The notes: generated from the letters alone by a model not told the origin. DNA of 64,000 nucleotides from Bacteroidota bacterium (GCA_004322215.1 SCSM01000040.1:124001-188000), one strand, 5' to 3'; positions 1-9,543 are shown, numbered from the stretch's first letter. Made by a program: numbers and translations.

Positions 1-16
1 GTAATAGAGTTTATTT

Positions 17-54
17 AAAAGGTGATGGATTTAAATTAATCCATCACCTTTTTT
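17..54. terminator. Bidirectional hairpin terminator
   Basis: A 14-bp inverted repeat with core GGTGATGGAT/ATCCATCACC encloses a short A/T loop and is followed by T6 on the plus strand and T4 on the minus strand. It lies just beyond the stop of the minus-strand SUMF1 gene, so it probably ends that transcript and may also serve a gene left of the window. Confidence 0.75.
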
Positions 55-82
55 TAAATTCTCAACATTATCAATTTAAATT

Positions 83-1894
83 CTACTGGTTTCTAACCAG
101 TCTTATTCCGTCTGTACTGCTCTGAATCGAAGGAGTATCTTCCCACCCGCGCATCGAAGAACGGCATCTGATAGCACTATTATGCCATGAACCGCCACGC
201 CCAACTTTGATTGTACCAGATGAAGGACCCTTTGGATTAGTTGCTGAACCTCCACTGTAATTGTCAAGCCAGTCCCAGCAAAATTCCCATACATTTCCCA
301 ACATATCATATAATCCGAAGGAATTCGGATTCTTTTGCCCTACGGGATGAGTCAATTCATTCGAATTTCCGTCGTACCATGCAACAGATGCAAGCTGGGA
401 TTCAGATGAACCGGAATAATAATCGGAAGTTGTTCCTGCTTTGCAGGCATATTCCCATTCGGCTTCAGTAGGCAATCTCCATCCGTTTGCATTCCAGTTG
501 CAACTTACACTCGTACCATTTATCGTATAGCACTTTGTTAATCCTTCTTTTTCGGATAATTTATTGCAGAAATCAACCGCCATATACCAGGATATCCTTT
601 CAACAGGTAAATTATCCCCTTTATTATTACTTGGATTTGTTCCCATTACTGCAGTATATAAATCCTGCTGTACCTCGTAAATGCTCATATAAAAGTCTTG
701 ACTTATTGTAACTTGGTGTACAGGATGCTCGGATTTCAAGCCATCCGGCGATGAACCGGTATTGCCCATTTGAAATGAACCAGAAGGAATTAATACTGTT
801 TCGACCCAGGGTTTGATTGTATATGGCACTTCATTGCTCTTAACAGAATTAACCGTTACGGATAAATTTCCTGATACTGCTCCGGCAGGCACTGTACATA
901 CTATTTGATAATTGCTCCATGATTTGATTGCTGTTGACTGGATTGTTTTAAATGTAACTTTATTCCCGCTTTGTGTAAAGCCGAAACCTGAACCCGATAT
1001 TGTTACATCGGAGCCGATTGGAAATGATTCCGGATTTATACTTGTTATTGTTGGAACCTCAATCAAAGTGAAATTTACTTCATTGCTTCTTAGTGTATTT
1101 ATTTTAATATAAACTATGCCACTATATGCATCCACAGGCACTTTAACTTTTATTTCGGTATCGTCCCAGTTTATTATTTCATCTGCTATTACATCTTCAA
1201 AATATACTTTACCCGTTGCTTGCTCGTTACCAAATCCATTACCTGTAATCGTAATTGTATCTCCTATTTTTGCGGAGGATGGATTCAATTGTAAAATATT
1301 AGGAATCACTCTGAAATTTTTTCCATTACTCATTAATCCATTTACAATAACATAGATATTACCTGTTTGAGTTCCTTCAGGAACCTTTACGACAATTTCA
1401 GTATCATCCCAGCTTGTGTAATCTTGAGCTGCTGCTTCTGAAAAAGTTACGGAACTTCCGGCACGGATGGCTCCGAAATCGCTGCCTGTAATGGTTATTT
1501 CATCTCCTATTATTGCAGAATTAGGTCCAACGCTTTCTATAAAAGGTGACTTTGCGGGTTCTGCGGCGAACACAATGCTGTCAATATCAAATAACAGATG
1601 TTTTTTTGGCATCGAATCAGCAACATAAATTACCAGGTTCCTGATAATATTATTTATGCTCTCAAACTTCATTGAGTCAATCGTTGCAGTCGGATAAGAA
1701 GCAGTCAATATGCCTTCCTGATAAATCTTCATTATGAAATCAGTTTGACTTTTTATAATAAGGATATTATCAATATCCTGGATATTATAAGTTTTAACAC
1801 CGGAATCATTCAGATAGAATTTTATCACTGGCTCCTGTGCATAAAGTGATAATGCAAAGAAAAGCACTGATAAAATGAGTATAAGCTTGTTCAT
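83..1894 (-). CDS. Secreted IPT/TIG-repeat protein with SUMF1-like domain
   Basis: 603 aa. A Sec signal peptide (residues 1-20, ending LYAQ) is followed by about 90 unassigned residues. Three IPT/TIG immunoglobulin-like repeats follow, at about 112-195, 197-276 and 279-360, each opening with a P-x-I-x-x-x-x-P-x-S/F pattern and a ...ITGxGFG turn. The C-terminal 240 residues are a formylglycine-generating-enzyme/SUMF1-type fold (VETVLIPSGSFQMG, GWRLPTEAEWEYACKAGT, LGNVWEFCWDW, GRGGSWHNSAIRCRSSMRG, GIRLV). True FGE binds copper with two cysteines five residues apart; here only the second is kept (AIRC) and Asn occupies the first position, so sulfatase activation is unlikely and a binding or structural role is inferred. 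It lacks a T9SS tail but lies 12 bp downstream of a T9SS-tailed gene, probably in one transcript. Confidence 0.85.
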   Translation of the reverse strand: MNKLILILSVLFFALSLYAQEPVIKFYLNDSGVKTYNIQDIDNILIIKSQTDFIMKIYQEGILTASYPTATIDSMKFESINNIIRNLVIYVADSMPKKHLLFDIDSIVFAAEPAKSPFIESVGPNSAIIGDEITITGSDFGAIRAGSSVTFSEAAAQDYTSWDDTEIVVKVPEGTQTGNIYVIVNGLMSNGKNFRVIPNILQLNPSSAKIGDTITITGNGFGNEQATGKVYFEDVIADEIINWDDTEIKVKVPVDAYSGIVYIKINTLRSNEVNFTLIEVPTITSINPESFPIGSDVTISGSGFGFTQSGNKVTFKTIQSTAIKSWSNYQIVCTVPAGAVSGNLSVTVNSVKSNEVPYTIKPWVETVLIPSGSFQMGNTGSSPDGLKSEHPVHQVTISQDFYMSIYEVQQDLYTAVMGTNPSNNKGDNLPVERISWYMAVDFCNKLSEKEGLTKCYTINGTSVSCNWNANGWRLPTEAEWEYACKAGTTSDYYSGSSESQLASVAWYDGNSNELTHPVGQKNPNSFGLYDMLGNVWEFCWDWLDNYSGGSATNPKGPSSGTIKVGRGGSWHNSAIRCRSSMRGWEDTPSIQSSTDGIRLVRNQ

Positions 1895-1906
1895 ATTATC
1901 ACCTTT

Positions 1907-2365
1907 CTATTTGATTAAAATCATTTTTTTTAATTGAATTTCATTATTGAAACACACTTCGTAGTAATAAACTCCACTCTGCACCGGATTGTTGTTTTTA
2001 TCATGACTGTTCCATTGCAGGATGTTTTTACCCTCCGGGCATTGAAGGCATACTATCTTATTCACCTGATTTCCTCTGCTATCGTAAATAAAAACATCTA
2101 CATTACCTGCCGAAGCTAATTCGAATTCAATGCTTGTCTGCTTTTGAAAGGGATTTGGAAAATTGCCTTTAACATATAGATTGTCTTTGACATTATTATG
2201 CTCTTCCACGCCTGTTATATTCTCAAACTGGATTTTTTGTATATCAGTTATTGCTATTTTTTCTGATTGGCTATTCTTTAGAAAAATAACCAGTGTGTCG
2301 GTTTGAGCGAATGAATGAAAGACGAAAAAAATAAAAAAAATGTAAACAAGTAATAAAAACTTCAT
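1907..2365 (-). CDS. Small secreted protein with T9SS type A sorting domain
   Basis: 152 aa from the ATG at 2365, chosen because a GGAGG ribosome site lies just upstream; a TTG start four codons earlier would place that site inside the gene. A signal peptide (MKFLLLVYIFFIFFVFHSFAQ, ending at Ala-Gln) is followed by about 45 residues without a recognised domain. A full type A Por-secretion C-terminal domain occupies the rest: FPNPFQKQTSIEFEL, a central IYDSRGNQV strand, a WNSHDKNNNPVQSGVYYYE turn and terminal KKMILIK. The protein is almost only a sorting domain, so the mature part is short. It is the first gene of a probable two-gene unit with the IPT/SUMF1 gene. Confidence 0.85.
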   Translation of the reverse strand: MKFLLLVYIFFIFFVFHSFAQTDTLVIFLKNSQSEKIAITDIQKIQFENITGVEEHNNVKDNLYVKGNFPNPFQKQTSIEFELASAGNVDVFIYDSRGNQVNKIVCLQCPEGKNILQWNSHDKNNNPVQSGVYYYEVCFNNEIQLKKMILIK

Positions 2366-3110
2366 TATGTCCTCCAAAATTTTAAAAAAAAACTTTTTTT
2401 ATTGCGGCTTAAATAAATTCATATATTTGATGCAAATCAAAGTACATGAGATTATATATACAATGTTAAAACTTACCGGCTTAATAATAATTAATACATA
2501 AAACGTAGAGCCACACATTATTATCGGGAATAATAATGGTTTTGTTTTAATAAATGACACCCCAACGTTTATAAATGACACTTGAAATGTAAAAAGGTCT
2601 CAAAAATTTCACAGTTTATTAAAATTAATTTCTAATAATTACCCATCTATATTACACATTGATTATTTGATTTCAATTAAGAATTAAATTTTTCATTTAT
2701 AATTCGCAACTATTTTAAAAACTTTAACGTGGAAAATATGTGGAAAAGTCTTTGCTTATTTAGGAAAAGTTACTTATAATTGTAGCCCGTCAATATATAC
2801 TGGCGGGGTAAAGTTAATATTTTTAATTTATAAGTTGATTTCTCATTTGGGGGTAGCATGGGGATTAACATAATTTCTTGCAAAAGCTTAGGCAATTACC
2901 TGAGTAATGGTGAATTGTTATTATTCGACGGATAGCAGTTCCTCTCTCTTTATTAATTCATTCATTGTACAGCACTAAGGGGAAGCGTTTAATAAATTTT
3001 GAATTATGAATTTTGAATGTTGAATTAAATCAGGAAATTGAACATTTAAATTTATTGAGAATTTGAAATTGAAAATTAGAAAAACAATTGTTTTAATTTT
3101 TAGGTGCTTT
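2366..3110. other. A/T-rich intergenic region, 745 bp
   Basis: Divergent upstream region of two transcription units with no convincing gene. It holds two adjacent DnaA-box-like 9-mers on the minus strand (CGTGGAAAA at 2728-2736 and TGTGGAAAA at 2739-2747) and a small hairpin CCCGTCA/TGGCGGG at 2785-2806. Near 3000-3060 is an A/T-rich stretch of the gaattatgaattttgaat type that recurs in other gaps of this window. A 60-codon minus-strand reading frame at 2399-2581 has no ribosome site and was not called. Confidence 0.5.
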
Positions 3111-4253
3111 ATGTACAAAAGAAGATTTCTGACCACATTCATTTTAACGGCTTTAATGCTGTTTGTTTCTTGTCAGCCGGAAGAAAAGCAAAAAGAAATT
3201 GTAAAACCGGCTGTTGTCGAAAAAAAATCTGTATCATCCGAGGAATCCGCATCCTCATTCAGTGATGATGGAGAATTGAAAACCCTGATGGGTAATTGTT
3301 ATTCCAATTACTCTCTTTCACAATATTTAAGCAAAGGTGCAGAAGTCATATTCGACAGCAAAAGGAACTGCTGCGACATTGACCAGCTTATCGGCTATGC
3401 AAAAGACCCTTACCAGGTAGTAATCAAAGCAAAAGGTATTGATAATTGGTGCGTTTCAGATTTCGCTGAGAAGGGCACCCGGGTTCTGGTTGATTGCCGG
3501 AACTTCACTAATTTTGAAATCACAGCTTTCATAAACCATGCACCTAAAAACAAGAAAAGCAATGTAATTGTCTATGCTTGTGGCTGCTGCTGCGGTTCTG
3601 TGATGGATTATGTTAAATTGGGTGCAAGAATCAAAATTAACAAAGCTCACGAACCGTTCAATATTATCAATTATATCGATGCCGGTTGGAAACTTCACAA
3701 CAAAGCTTTAGTCGAAGTGGATGCTTCTGGCTTCGGCTGTCACTGGGTTGCTGAGTTTATCCGCCGTGGTGCTGATGTATTCGTAAGCAGCGGTTATTGC
3801 GGTTTCGATGTTCTTCAGTTTGCCAAAATTGCAAAAGAAACCGGAAAAGGTAAAGTCAGAATTGACGGGAAATTCTTCACTCTGAATGAAATCCAAAGAT
3901 TCCTGGAATACGATGCAACTGTCATTGTCGGAAGATATTATAAATGCGGTTTGAATGCATTCGAAGTTGCCGAATTGATAAGAAAGAATCCCTCTCATGT
4001 TGTTGTTGTAGGTGATTTTTACCAGCCCCATGAAATAGCTGAATTCATTCGTCTGGGTGCAAAAATCATATTCATTTACTGCACACAGGATAATTGCGAT
4101 ATAGAAGCTTTCCTGAACAAGACTCCTCCTCCTGCAAGAGATGTGCTCTCTCAGGATAACAAGGCGGGCAAGTCAAAAGCAATTAAGTTCAAGGATTATA
4201 AACATTCTCCTAAGAAATGCAGTAAATGTGCAAGTGTAAACGTCATTGACTGA
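3111..4253 (+). CDS. Cys-rich repeat (solenoid-like) lipoprotein
   Basis: 380 aa from ATG 3111, preceded by AGGTGCTTT exactly as in the S41 gene at 6737; the frame extends upstream to a TTG, but that would disrupt the signal. A lipobox LFVSC gives a diacylglyceryl Cys near residue 22. The body consists of about six 45-residue double units that look like a leucine-rich-repeat-type solenoid. Each has a VxVxxxG strand, an E-I-A-x-F-I helix, then G-A-x-V-x-V and a strand carrying Cys (for example ADVFVSSGYCGFDVLQFAK, AKIIFIYCTQDNCDIEAFL). About 17 Cys are present, including a CGCCCG cluster and a CSKC motif near the C-terminus. I recognise no named family. Forty-six bp upstream of another lipoprotein gene, so probably co-transcribed. 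Confidence 0.75.
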   Translation: MYKRRFLTTFILTALMLFVSCQPEEKQKEIVKPAVVEKKSVSSEESASSFSDDGELKTLMGNCYSNYSLSQYLSKGAEVIFDSKRNCCDIDQLIGYAKDPYQVVIKAKGIDNWCVSDFAEKGTRVLVDCRNFTNFEITAFINHAPKNKKSNVIVYACGCCCGSVMDYVKLGARIKINKAHEPFNIINYIDAGWKLHNKALVEVDASGFGCHWVAEFIRRGADVFVSSGYCGFDVLQFAKIAKETGKGKVRIDGKFFTLNEIQRFLEYDATVIVGRYYKCGLNAFEVAELIRKNPSHVVVVGDFYQPHEIAEFIRLGAKIIFIYCTQDNCDIEAFLNKTPPPARDVLSQDNKAGKSKAIKFKDYKHSPKKCSKCASVNVID

Positions 4254-4299
4254 AATTTAGGATTTAGGAATTTAGTTTCAAAATTAGGATGAAAATAAG

Positions 4300-5457
4300 A
4301 TGAAAATAATAAAATTTGTTTTGTTATTGCTGTCATTCGCAGCCATTGCTGTACTATCATCATGCAAGAGCAGTCCTCCTCCTTTGAATAAGGATGATAT
4401 CATGCCTTACCAGAAACGGGCGGACATTGTAATAACAAACGATGATTACCAGCGGACCAATAAGGATATTAATCAGCTTACGAAAAAGTTCGAGGGCTTC
4501 ATAAAAAATTCCAGCTTCAATACAGACGTGAAGAACCGCAGCAATGCCGATTACGAAATCCATGTGCCATACACATTCTTCAATAACTTCAAAGAGAATT
4601 TCGATGTAAACTTCAAGCCGGATATTGTCGAGGAAACCGTCTCGGATGAGGAATCTCTTACAAAGTTGTATTACTCGAATCTTGCGAAGATTGACGAGAA
4701 AACCGCAGCATTACAAGAAATGAAGGAAAGCTATGCAGTAGCCAAGGATGTGAACGACAAGATTGTGATGAAGTACGAAATTGATAAACTCTCTACTGAG
4801 GTAAACGAACTTCAGCAAAAGCGTCTCTCATTGCTCGAATCATTGAACTACTCAACCGTAAATGTCGTGTGGAAGCAGAAGATTCAGGACACAACACCAC
4901 AACCTGCAGGTCTGCCGGGGTTGCCTCCTCCTCCAAAACATATTGTTTTGAAAAACTATGGTCAGACAGAAAATTTCAAACTTGGCGAACCGGTTTCTAT
5001 TGATGTAGAAGGCCTCGACCCGGAGAAAACAAACATTATATCTAAAGTTGATATGGATGAAGACAATATAGAGATGAAAGTTACAAAGAATGACGAAAAG
5101 GAAACTGTAGTTCTCGACAAAAAATGCCAGATTGTCATTGTCGGCTTGGGACCTTTGCCTGAAATTATTCGAGGCGACGCAATCAAGCGTGAACAGATTG
5201 TAATCACTCCAATAATTGATGACGAGTGCAATATCATAGGTAATGAAATCCGTGCAGGGACAATCGAATCCGGCTGCATCGAAGGCAGGAAGAATTACTA
5301 CCGTCTTCTGAACTGCATCAGGCATAATAAACCGGTTATTGTCAGGAAGTCGAAAGTTGTAAGGATTCAACAAGCCGCACCGGCACGGAATCAACAGCGT
5401 CCTGTGTGGGAGCAAAGAGATGAAGAGAACAGCATATTTATGTTTCCGCTGGATTAA
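4300..5457 (+). CDS. DUF4349-like lipoprotein
   Basis: 385 aa. The lipobox VLSSC ends a 22-residue signal. Residues about 35-190 follow the DUF4349 layout: a YQKRADIVITNDD strand, a helix with FEGFIKNS, IHVPYTFFNNF, DIVEETVSDEESL, then a long coiled coil (DEKTAALQEMKESYAVAKD to ELQQKRLSLLESLNYSTV). The usual C-terminal membrane helix of DUF4349 proteins is absent. In its place is a Pro-rich linker (GLPGLPPPPK) and an unassigned 180-residue region with several Cys. Outer-membrane or periplasmic location is inferred from the lipobox. Follows the solenoid lipoprotein and is closed by a hairpin terminator. Confidence 0.75.
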   Translation: MKIIKFVLLLLSFAAIAVLSSCKSSPPPLNKDDIMPYQKRADIVITNDDYQRTNKDINQLTKKFEGFIKNSSFNTDVKNRSNADYEIHVPYTFFNNFKENFDVNFKPDIVEETVSDEESLTKLYYSNLAKIDEKTAALQEMKESYAVAKDVNDKIVMKYEIDKLSTEVNELQQKRLSLLESLNYSTVNVVWKQKIQDTTPQPAGLPGLPPPPKHIVLKNYGQTENFKLGEPVSIDVEGLDPEKTNIISKVDMDEDNIEMKVTKNDEKETVVLDKKCQIVIVGLGPLPEIIRGDAIKREQIVITPIIDDECNIIGNEIRAGTIESGCIEGRKNYYRLLNCIRHNKPVIVRKSKVVRIQQAAPARNQQRPVWEQRDEENSIFMFPLD

Positions 5458-5482
5458 AAAAGAAAAAAATTCGATTATTAAA

Positions 5483-5515
5483 CCCGCTCCGGTGAGAATC
5501 GAAGCGGGATTTTTA
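5483..5515 (+). terminator. Terminator with GTGAGAATC loop
   Basis: CCCGCT at 5483-5488 pairs with AGCGGG at 5503-5508 around a loop holding GGTGAGAATCG, followed by ATTTTTATT. Placed 25 bp after the DUF4349-like gene. The loop sequence recurs in hairpins after genes at 9544, 11902 and (as GTGAAAATC) 31353. Confidence 0.75.
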
Positions 5516-5623
5516 TTCTATGATTGATATTACAAATATTTCTTGCTTTTTATTAAAATTATCATTAAATTTTAATAACTAATAACTGTAAACAGTAATA
5601 AACAATAATATAAGGTGATAAAC

Positions 5624-6391
5624 ATGAAAACAAATATTTTCAAAGTATTTCACTATTACCGTGATAAAAATGAATTTATCAGGCAATTGAGCGGGGATGA
5701 TTTCAATTGGAGAATCGTTGTCAATTTCTGCGCTAATATAATTGTATTATTATTTATTTATGGTTTTGTAATGGGTATTTACCATGGATTGAATCAATCA
5801 ATATCAGCAGGAATAAAGCTCTTTTCTCTTTTCATTCTCAGTTTGTTGATTTGTTTCCCTACCTTTTATGTCATACAAATCATTATCGGTTCAAGGATTA
5901 AACTCCTAAATTTAATAGCGATAATTTTAAGCGGTGCTGTGCTTTCGAGTTGGATATTGGTTGCTTTTATTCCAATCGTGATTTTTTTCATGCTCACAGG
6001 AGATAATTACTATTTCCTGCAATTGCTTCATATAGCAATTATGGCTTTTGCGAGTTTTTTCGGAATGAAGTTAATAATAGAGGCGCTGAAGTATAATTGT
6101 GAAAATGAAAATATTTACCCCAGAACCGGTGTAACGATTTTCAGAGTTTGGATTGTAATTTTCCTTTTCGTTAGTATTCAGCTTGGATGGAATCTCAGGC
6201 CATTCATGAGCAAGCATACCGAGAAATTCCAGATTTTCCGTCAATACGAAGGAAATTTTTATACTGCGATAATGTATTCATTCGATAAAATTGTTAATCC
6301 TCAAAAAGATGAAAATAAAAAGGAAACTAATCCAAAAAATTCCGATAGTTTGAATATTGAAAAGTTGAAGTTATATGAACAGAACAGATGA
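5624..6391 (+). CDS. Five-helix integral membrane protein, unknown function
   Basis: 255 aa from ATG 5624, with AAGGTG six bases upstream; the frame also offers a GTG at 5615 inside that ribosome site. About five transmembrane helices are visible, at roughly residues 30-53, 62-88, 93-122, 132-156 and 174-196, followed by a charged, Lys-rich cytoplasmic tail. No family recognised. Its last 17 bases overlap the start of a helix-turn-helix gene, indicating translational coupling. Confidence 0.7.
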   Translation: MKTNIFKVFHYYRDKNEFIRQLSGDDFNWRIVVNFCANIIVLLFIYGFVMGIYHGLNQSISAGIKLFSLFILSLLICFPTFYVIQIIIGSRIKLLNLIAIILSGAVLSSWILVAFIPIVIFFMLTGDNYYFLQLLHIAIMAFASFFGMKLIIEALKYNCENENIYPRTGVTIFRVWIVIFLFVSIQLGWNLRPFMSKHTEKFQIFRQYEGNFYTAIMYSFDKIVNPQKDENKKETNPKNSDSLNIEKLKLYEQNR

Positions 6392-6587
6392 TATTATGAC
6401 AATAGAAGAAGTGGCTCGGTATTTAAAACTGAAGCCGCAGACTATATACACTTGGGCACAGACCGGGAAAATCCCAGCCGCCAAGCTGGGCAAGGAATGG
6501 CGTTTTAGCAAGAGAATACTCGAGCAGTGGTTCCTTGGGCATTTCGATGAGAAGTATAAAAATGGCAGGGATGAAGATAATAATTAA
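6375..6587 (+). CDS. Excisionase/MerR-type helix-turn-helix protein
   Basis: 70 aa. Nearly the whole protein is the excisionase-family DNA-binding domain: MTIEEVARYLKLKPQTIYTW, then AQTGKIPAAKLGKEWRFSK and a terminal helix ILEQWF. Such stand-alone domains are found both as phage excisionases and as small chromosomal regulators. No integrase or attachment site lies nearby, so a regulator or DNA-targeting role coupled to the upstream membrane protein is more likely. Start taken at ATG 6375; ATG 6396 is a possible shorter start. Confidence 0.85.
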   Translation: MNRTDDIMTIEEVARYLKLKPQTIYTWAQTGKIPAAKLGKEWRFSKRILEQWFLGHFDEKYKNGRDEDNN

Positions 6588-6736
6588 AGAATACAGTATA
6601 ATATGATTATTACAGCTTTTCATTTATTGCAATAATATAACCTTATATCCGATATGTGATTCATGTTTTTTGTGGTAAAGTAGAGTGTGTTATTGTAAAA
6701 AATAATATTTCAATTTTCAAATAACTCAGGTGCTTT

Positions 6737-9541
6737 ATGAAAACTTTTCTATTGTCAATATTGTTATTCTTCTTATCATTCTTTAATGGTTGTTCAAATG
6801 ATAACCAGGTTAATCAGGAAATCCAGAATCTGAGAACATTCACTAAACTTTATGGTTATGTCCGCTATTTCCATCCCAGCGATGAAGCGGCAACTCTCGA
6901 TTGGGATAGGTTTGCAATATATGGTGTTGAACAGGTCAGAAAAGCAAAAAACAAGGATGAACTGAAATCCACTCTTGAACAATTATTTTATCCGATTGCA
7001 CCGACAATGCAGATTTATAAAGAGGGTGAAAAACCGGAATCCTTAAAGATACCTTCGGATGCAACAGGTTTAAAAATTGTCGCCTGGCAACATTATGGCT
7101 ATGGTACTAACATACCGGAATTCTATAAAAACAAAAGTTTATATAAAAGCATAAGAACAAATAGAGTAAACATAAAAGATGAACAGGAAAATAGTGCTAA
7201 TATTGCTCAGATTTTGGATGCCGGTTCATTAAAAGGAAAAAAAATTATTTTGAAAGCTGATTTATTTTTAAACCTGAAAGATACAAATGCTAAAGGATAC
7301 TTATGGATTAGCGGCTATAATATTAACAAAAATAGTTACTACGAAAATATAATTATTGATACTATCCGAAAAGCCGGATTGAAAAAACATGAAATTTCAT
7401 ATAATGTTAAGACAGATGATTCAAAATTAATGTTTGGCTGTTCATTTGATGGTTCTGGAAGTTTACAAGTTGATAATATGGAAATATTAATACCAGGTGA
7501 AGCTGAACAAAAGGATATATTAATTAAAAATCCCGGTTTTGAAGAATTTGATGATAAAGATAAACCAAAATATTGGTACATTTATGAAAACGGTTTCACT
7601 ATTAAATCTTCAACTGTCAATCCTGTTTCCGGCAAATATTCACTATTGATTGAAAACAAACAAAATTATGAAAATGGACAAATTTTTGACGAGTTACCAA
7701 AAATCGGAGAAGTTATAAATAAACCTATTGGAAACGGATTATTTTGTCAGATTCCATTAGCTCTTTATACTGATAATATTGGAACACTTGGTAATAGAAA
7801 TGATTTTCCGATTTCAACTTTAAATAAATATTTATCAACTTACGATTTGGGAAATATCTATGGATTCGGAACTGCAACAAATCATATAGATGGTGAAAAA
7901 TATCGGGGTAAAGAAATAAAATTGGTAGCTGCAGTAAAAACAAAAGTCGAAGGTGAAGGTAATCAGTCTCAGCTTTGGTTACGTATAGATAAAACCGGTG
8001 AAGGCCGTGGATTCTTTAACAATATGCAGGACAGACCTATAAAATCACCCGAATGGCATGAATATGAAATTATAGGAAAGGTGGATGATGATGCAAAAAG
8101 TATTGTATTCGGTGGTATGTTGATCGGTGAAGGTAGTGTTTGGCTCGATGAGTTTAGGTTGTATTACAAAAATGAAAAAGGAGATTGGGAACCGATAGAA
8201 ATACCAAATAATAGTTTTGAAAATGGAAATATTGGAAACAAACCGGATGAATGGTCGGCTGAAAGCCCTGGGTACACTTACAAATTAACCGATGAAATTC
8301 ATTATAAAGGGAAAAAAAGTTTACAGTTAGAATTTAAGAAAACAATAAGGACAAATATAACTGATGAAAGACTTGCTGATGTTATTAAAATCTGGAATGT
8401 CTTTCAACACTTTTTCCCATATATGGATGTTGTAAACGTTGATTGGGATTCTGAATTAACTAAAACACTAACTGAGACATTATTAGATAAAACCGATATG
8501 GATTTTTATCATACACTTTGCAAAATGACTGCAAAGCTTCAGGATGGTCATATAAATGTTAGTTCCAGGGTAAGTTGGAAAAATCAGAGATTGCCTTTCA
8601 ACGCCGCATGGGTAGAAAACCAGGTTGTCATTACGTCATCAGGTGATACGAGTAAATTTAAAGTCGGTGACATCATTTTAAGTATTGACAATAAAAGTGC
8701 TGAAGATGAAATGCTGGATAAAGAACAATACATCTCTGCATCACCCCAGTGCAAGAGGTGGAAATGTTTTGCATGGGGACATTTTGGCTCCGATACTGCC
8801 GGAACAACAGCAAAAATTCAAATTAAAAGAGGGAATAAAACCATTGAAGTTTTCGAAGAGAGACATTTAGATATATGGGAGTATATTGATGACATCACAA
8901 GAGGAAGTATCGAAGATTTGGGGAATAATATCTATTATGTTCGGATGGATAGTGTTACCTTAGAAGAATTTAATTCAAGAATAAATGATTTGGCTAATGC
9001 AAAAGGAATTATTTTCGAAATGAGAGGATACCCTAAGGAAATTTCTCTTGATTTAATTTCTCATTTGATTGACAAAGAAGTAAATTCACCAAACTGGTTG
9101 GTTCCTAAAATTATTTATCCGGATAGAGAAAATCTTACCTGGGATAAATCGAATTGGCAGGTTCAGCCGGAACAACCAAAATTCAAAGGCAAAATAATTT
9201 TTTTAACAGATGGGCGGGCAATTAGCGCCGCAGAAACTTTCATGGGTATTATAGAGAATTACAAACTTGGTGAAATAATAGGAGAACCTACCGCTGGTAC
9301 AAACGGTAACATAAATTGCATTATGCTTCCCAGTGGAAATTCTGTTACTTTTACTGGTATGAAAGTGTTAAAACACGATGGGAGCCAGCATCATTTAATA
9401 GGCATAAAACCGACAATTCCTGTTAAAAGAACTATCAGTGGGATTCTGAATGGCAAAGATGAATATTTGGAAAAAGCTCTTGAAATTCTTGGTGTAGGAT
9501 TAAATATTGATTCAACTCCGATAAAATATAAAAAGAAATGA
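6737..9541 (+). CDS. S41-family peptidase lipoprotein with duplicated N-terminal module
   Basis: 934 aa. The lipobox FFNGC ends the signal peptide. A first copy of the S41-associated helical module (LYGYVRYFHPSDEAATLDWD) lies at about 35-90, followed by two carbohydrate-binding-like beta-sandwich regions (residues about 130-540). A second copy of the module (WNVFQHFFPYMDVVNVDWD) precedes the peptidase. A tricorn-like catalytic set is visible: KLQDGHINV (His), a PDZ-like FKVGDIILSIDNKS loop, LTDGRAISAAETF (Ser) and GEPTAGTNGNI. A secreted, lipid-anchored tail-specific-type protease is inferred. The ribosome site region CAGGTGCTTTATG matches that of the gene at 3111. A paralogue follows downstream. 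Confidence 0.85.
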   Translation: MKTFLLSILLFFLSFFNGCSNDNQVNQEIQNLRTFTKLYGYVRYFHPSDEAATLDWDRFAIYGVEQVRKAKNKDELKSTLEQLFYPIAPTMQIYKEGEKPESLKIPSDATGLKIVAWQHYGYGTNIPEFYKNKSLYKSIRTNRVNIKDEQENSANIAQILDAGSLKGKKIILKADLFLNLKDTNAKGYLWISGYNINKNSYYENIIIDTIRKAGLKKHEISYNVKTDDSKLMFGCSFDGSGSLQVDNMEILIPGEAEQKDILIKNPGFEEFDDKDKPKYWYIYENGFTIKSSTVNPVSGKYSLLIENKQNYENGQIFDELPKIGEVINKPIGNGLFCQIPLALYTDNIGTLGNRNDFPISTLNKYLSTYDLGNIYGFGTATNHIDGEKYRGKEIKLVAAVKTKVEGEGNQSQLWLRIDKTGEGRGFFNNMQDRPIKSPEWHEYEIIGKVDDDAKSIVFGGMLIGEGSVWLDEFRLYYKNEKGDWEPIEIPNNSFENGNIGNKPDEWSAESPGYTYKLTDEIHYKGKKSLQLEFKKTIRTNITDERLADVIKIWNVFQHFFPYMDVVNVDWDSELTKTLTETLLDKTDMDFYHTLCKMTAKLQDGHINVSSRVSWKNQRLPFNAAWVENQVVITSSGDTSKFKVGDIILSIDNKSAEDEMLDKEQYISASPQCKRWKCFAWGHFGSDTAGTTAKIQIKRGNKTIEVFEERHLDIWEYIDDITRGSIEDLGNNIYYVRMDSVTLEEFNSRINDLANAKGIIFEMRGYPKEISLDLISHLIDKEVNSPNWLVPKIIYPDRENLTWDKSNWQVQPEQPKFKGKIIFLTDGRAISAAETFMGIIENYKLGEIIGEPTAGTNGNINCIMLPSGNSVTFTGMKVLKHDGSQHHLIGIKPTIPVKRTISGILNGKDEYLEKALEILGVGLNIDSTPIKYKKK

Positions 9542-9543
9542 AA

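Noticed and set aside
2399-2581. 60-codon minus-strand frame upstream of the T9SS-tail gene
   Set aside because: No ribosome site and A/T-rich random-looking composition.
4852-5415. 187-codon minus-strand frame
   Set aside because: Lies opposite the DUF4349-like gene; no ribosome site, composition of a shadow frame.
6375-6587. Phage or integrative element marked by an excisionase gene
   Set aside because: No integrase, att repeats or phage genes nearby.
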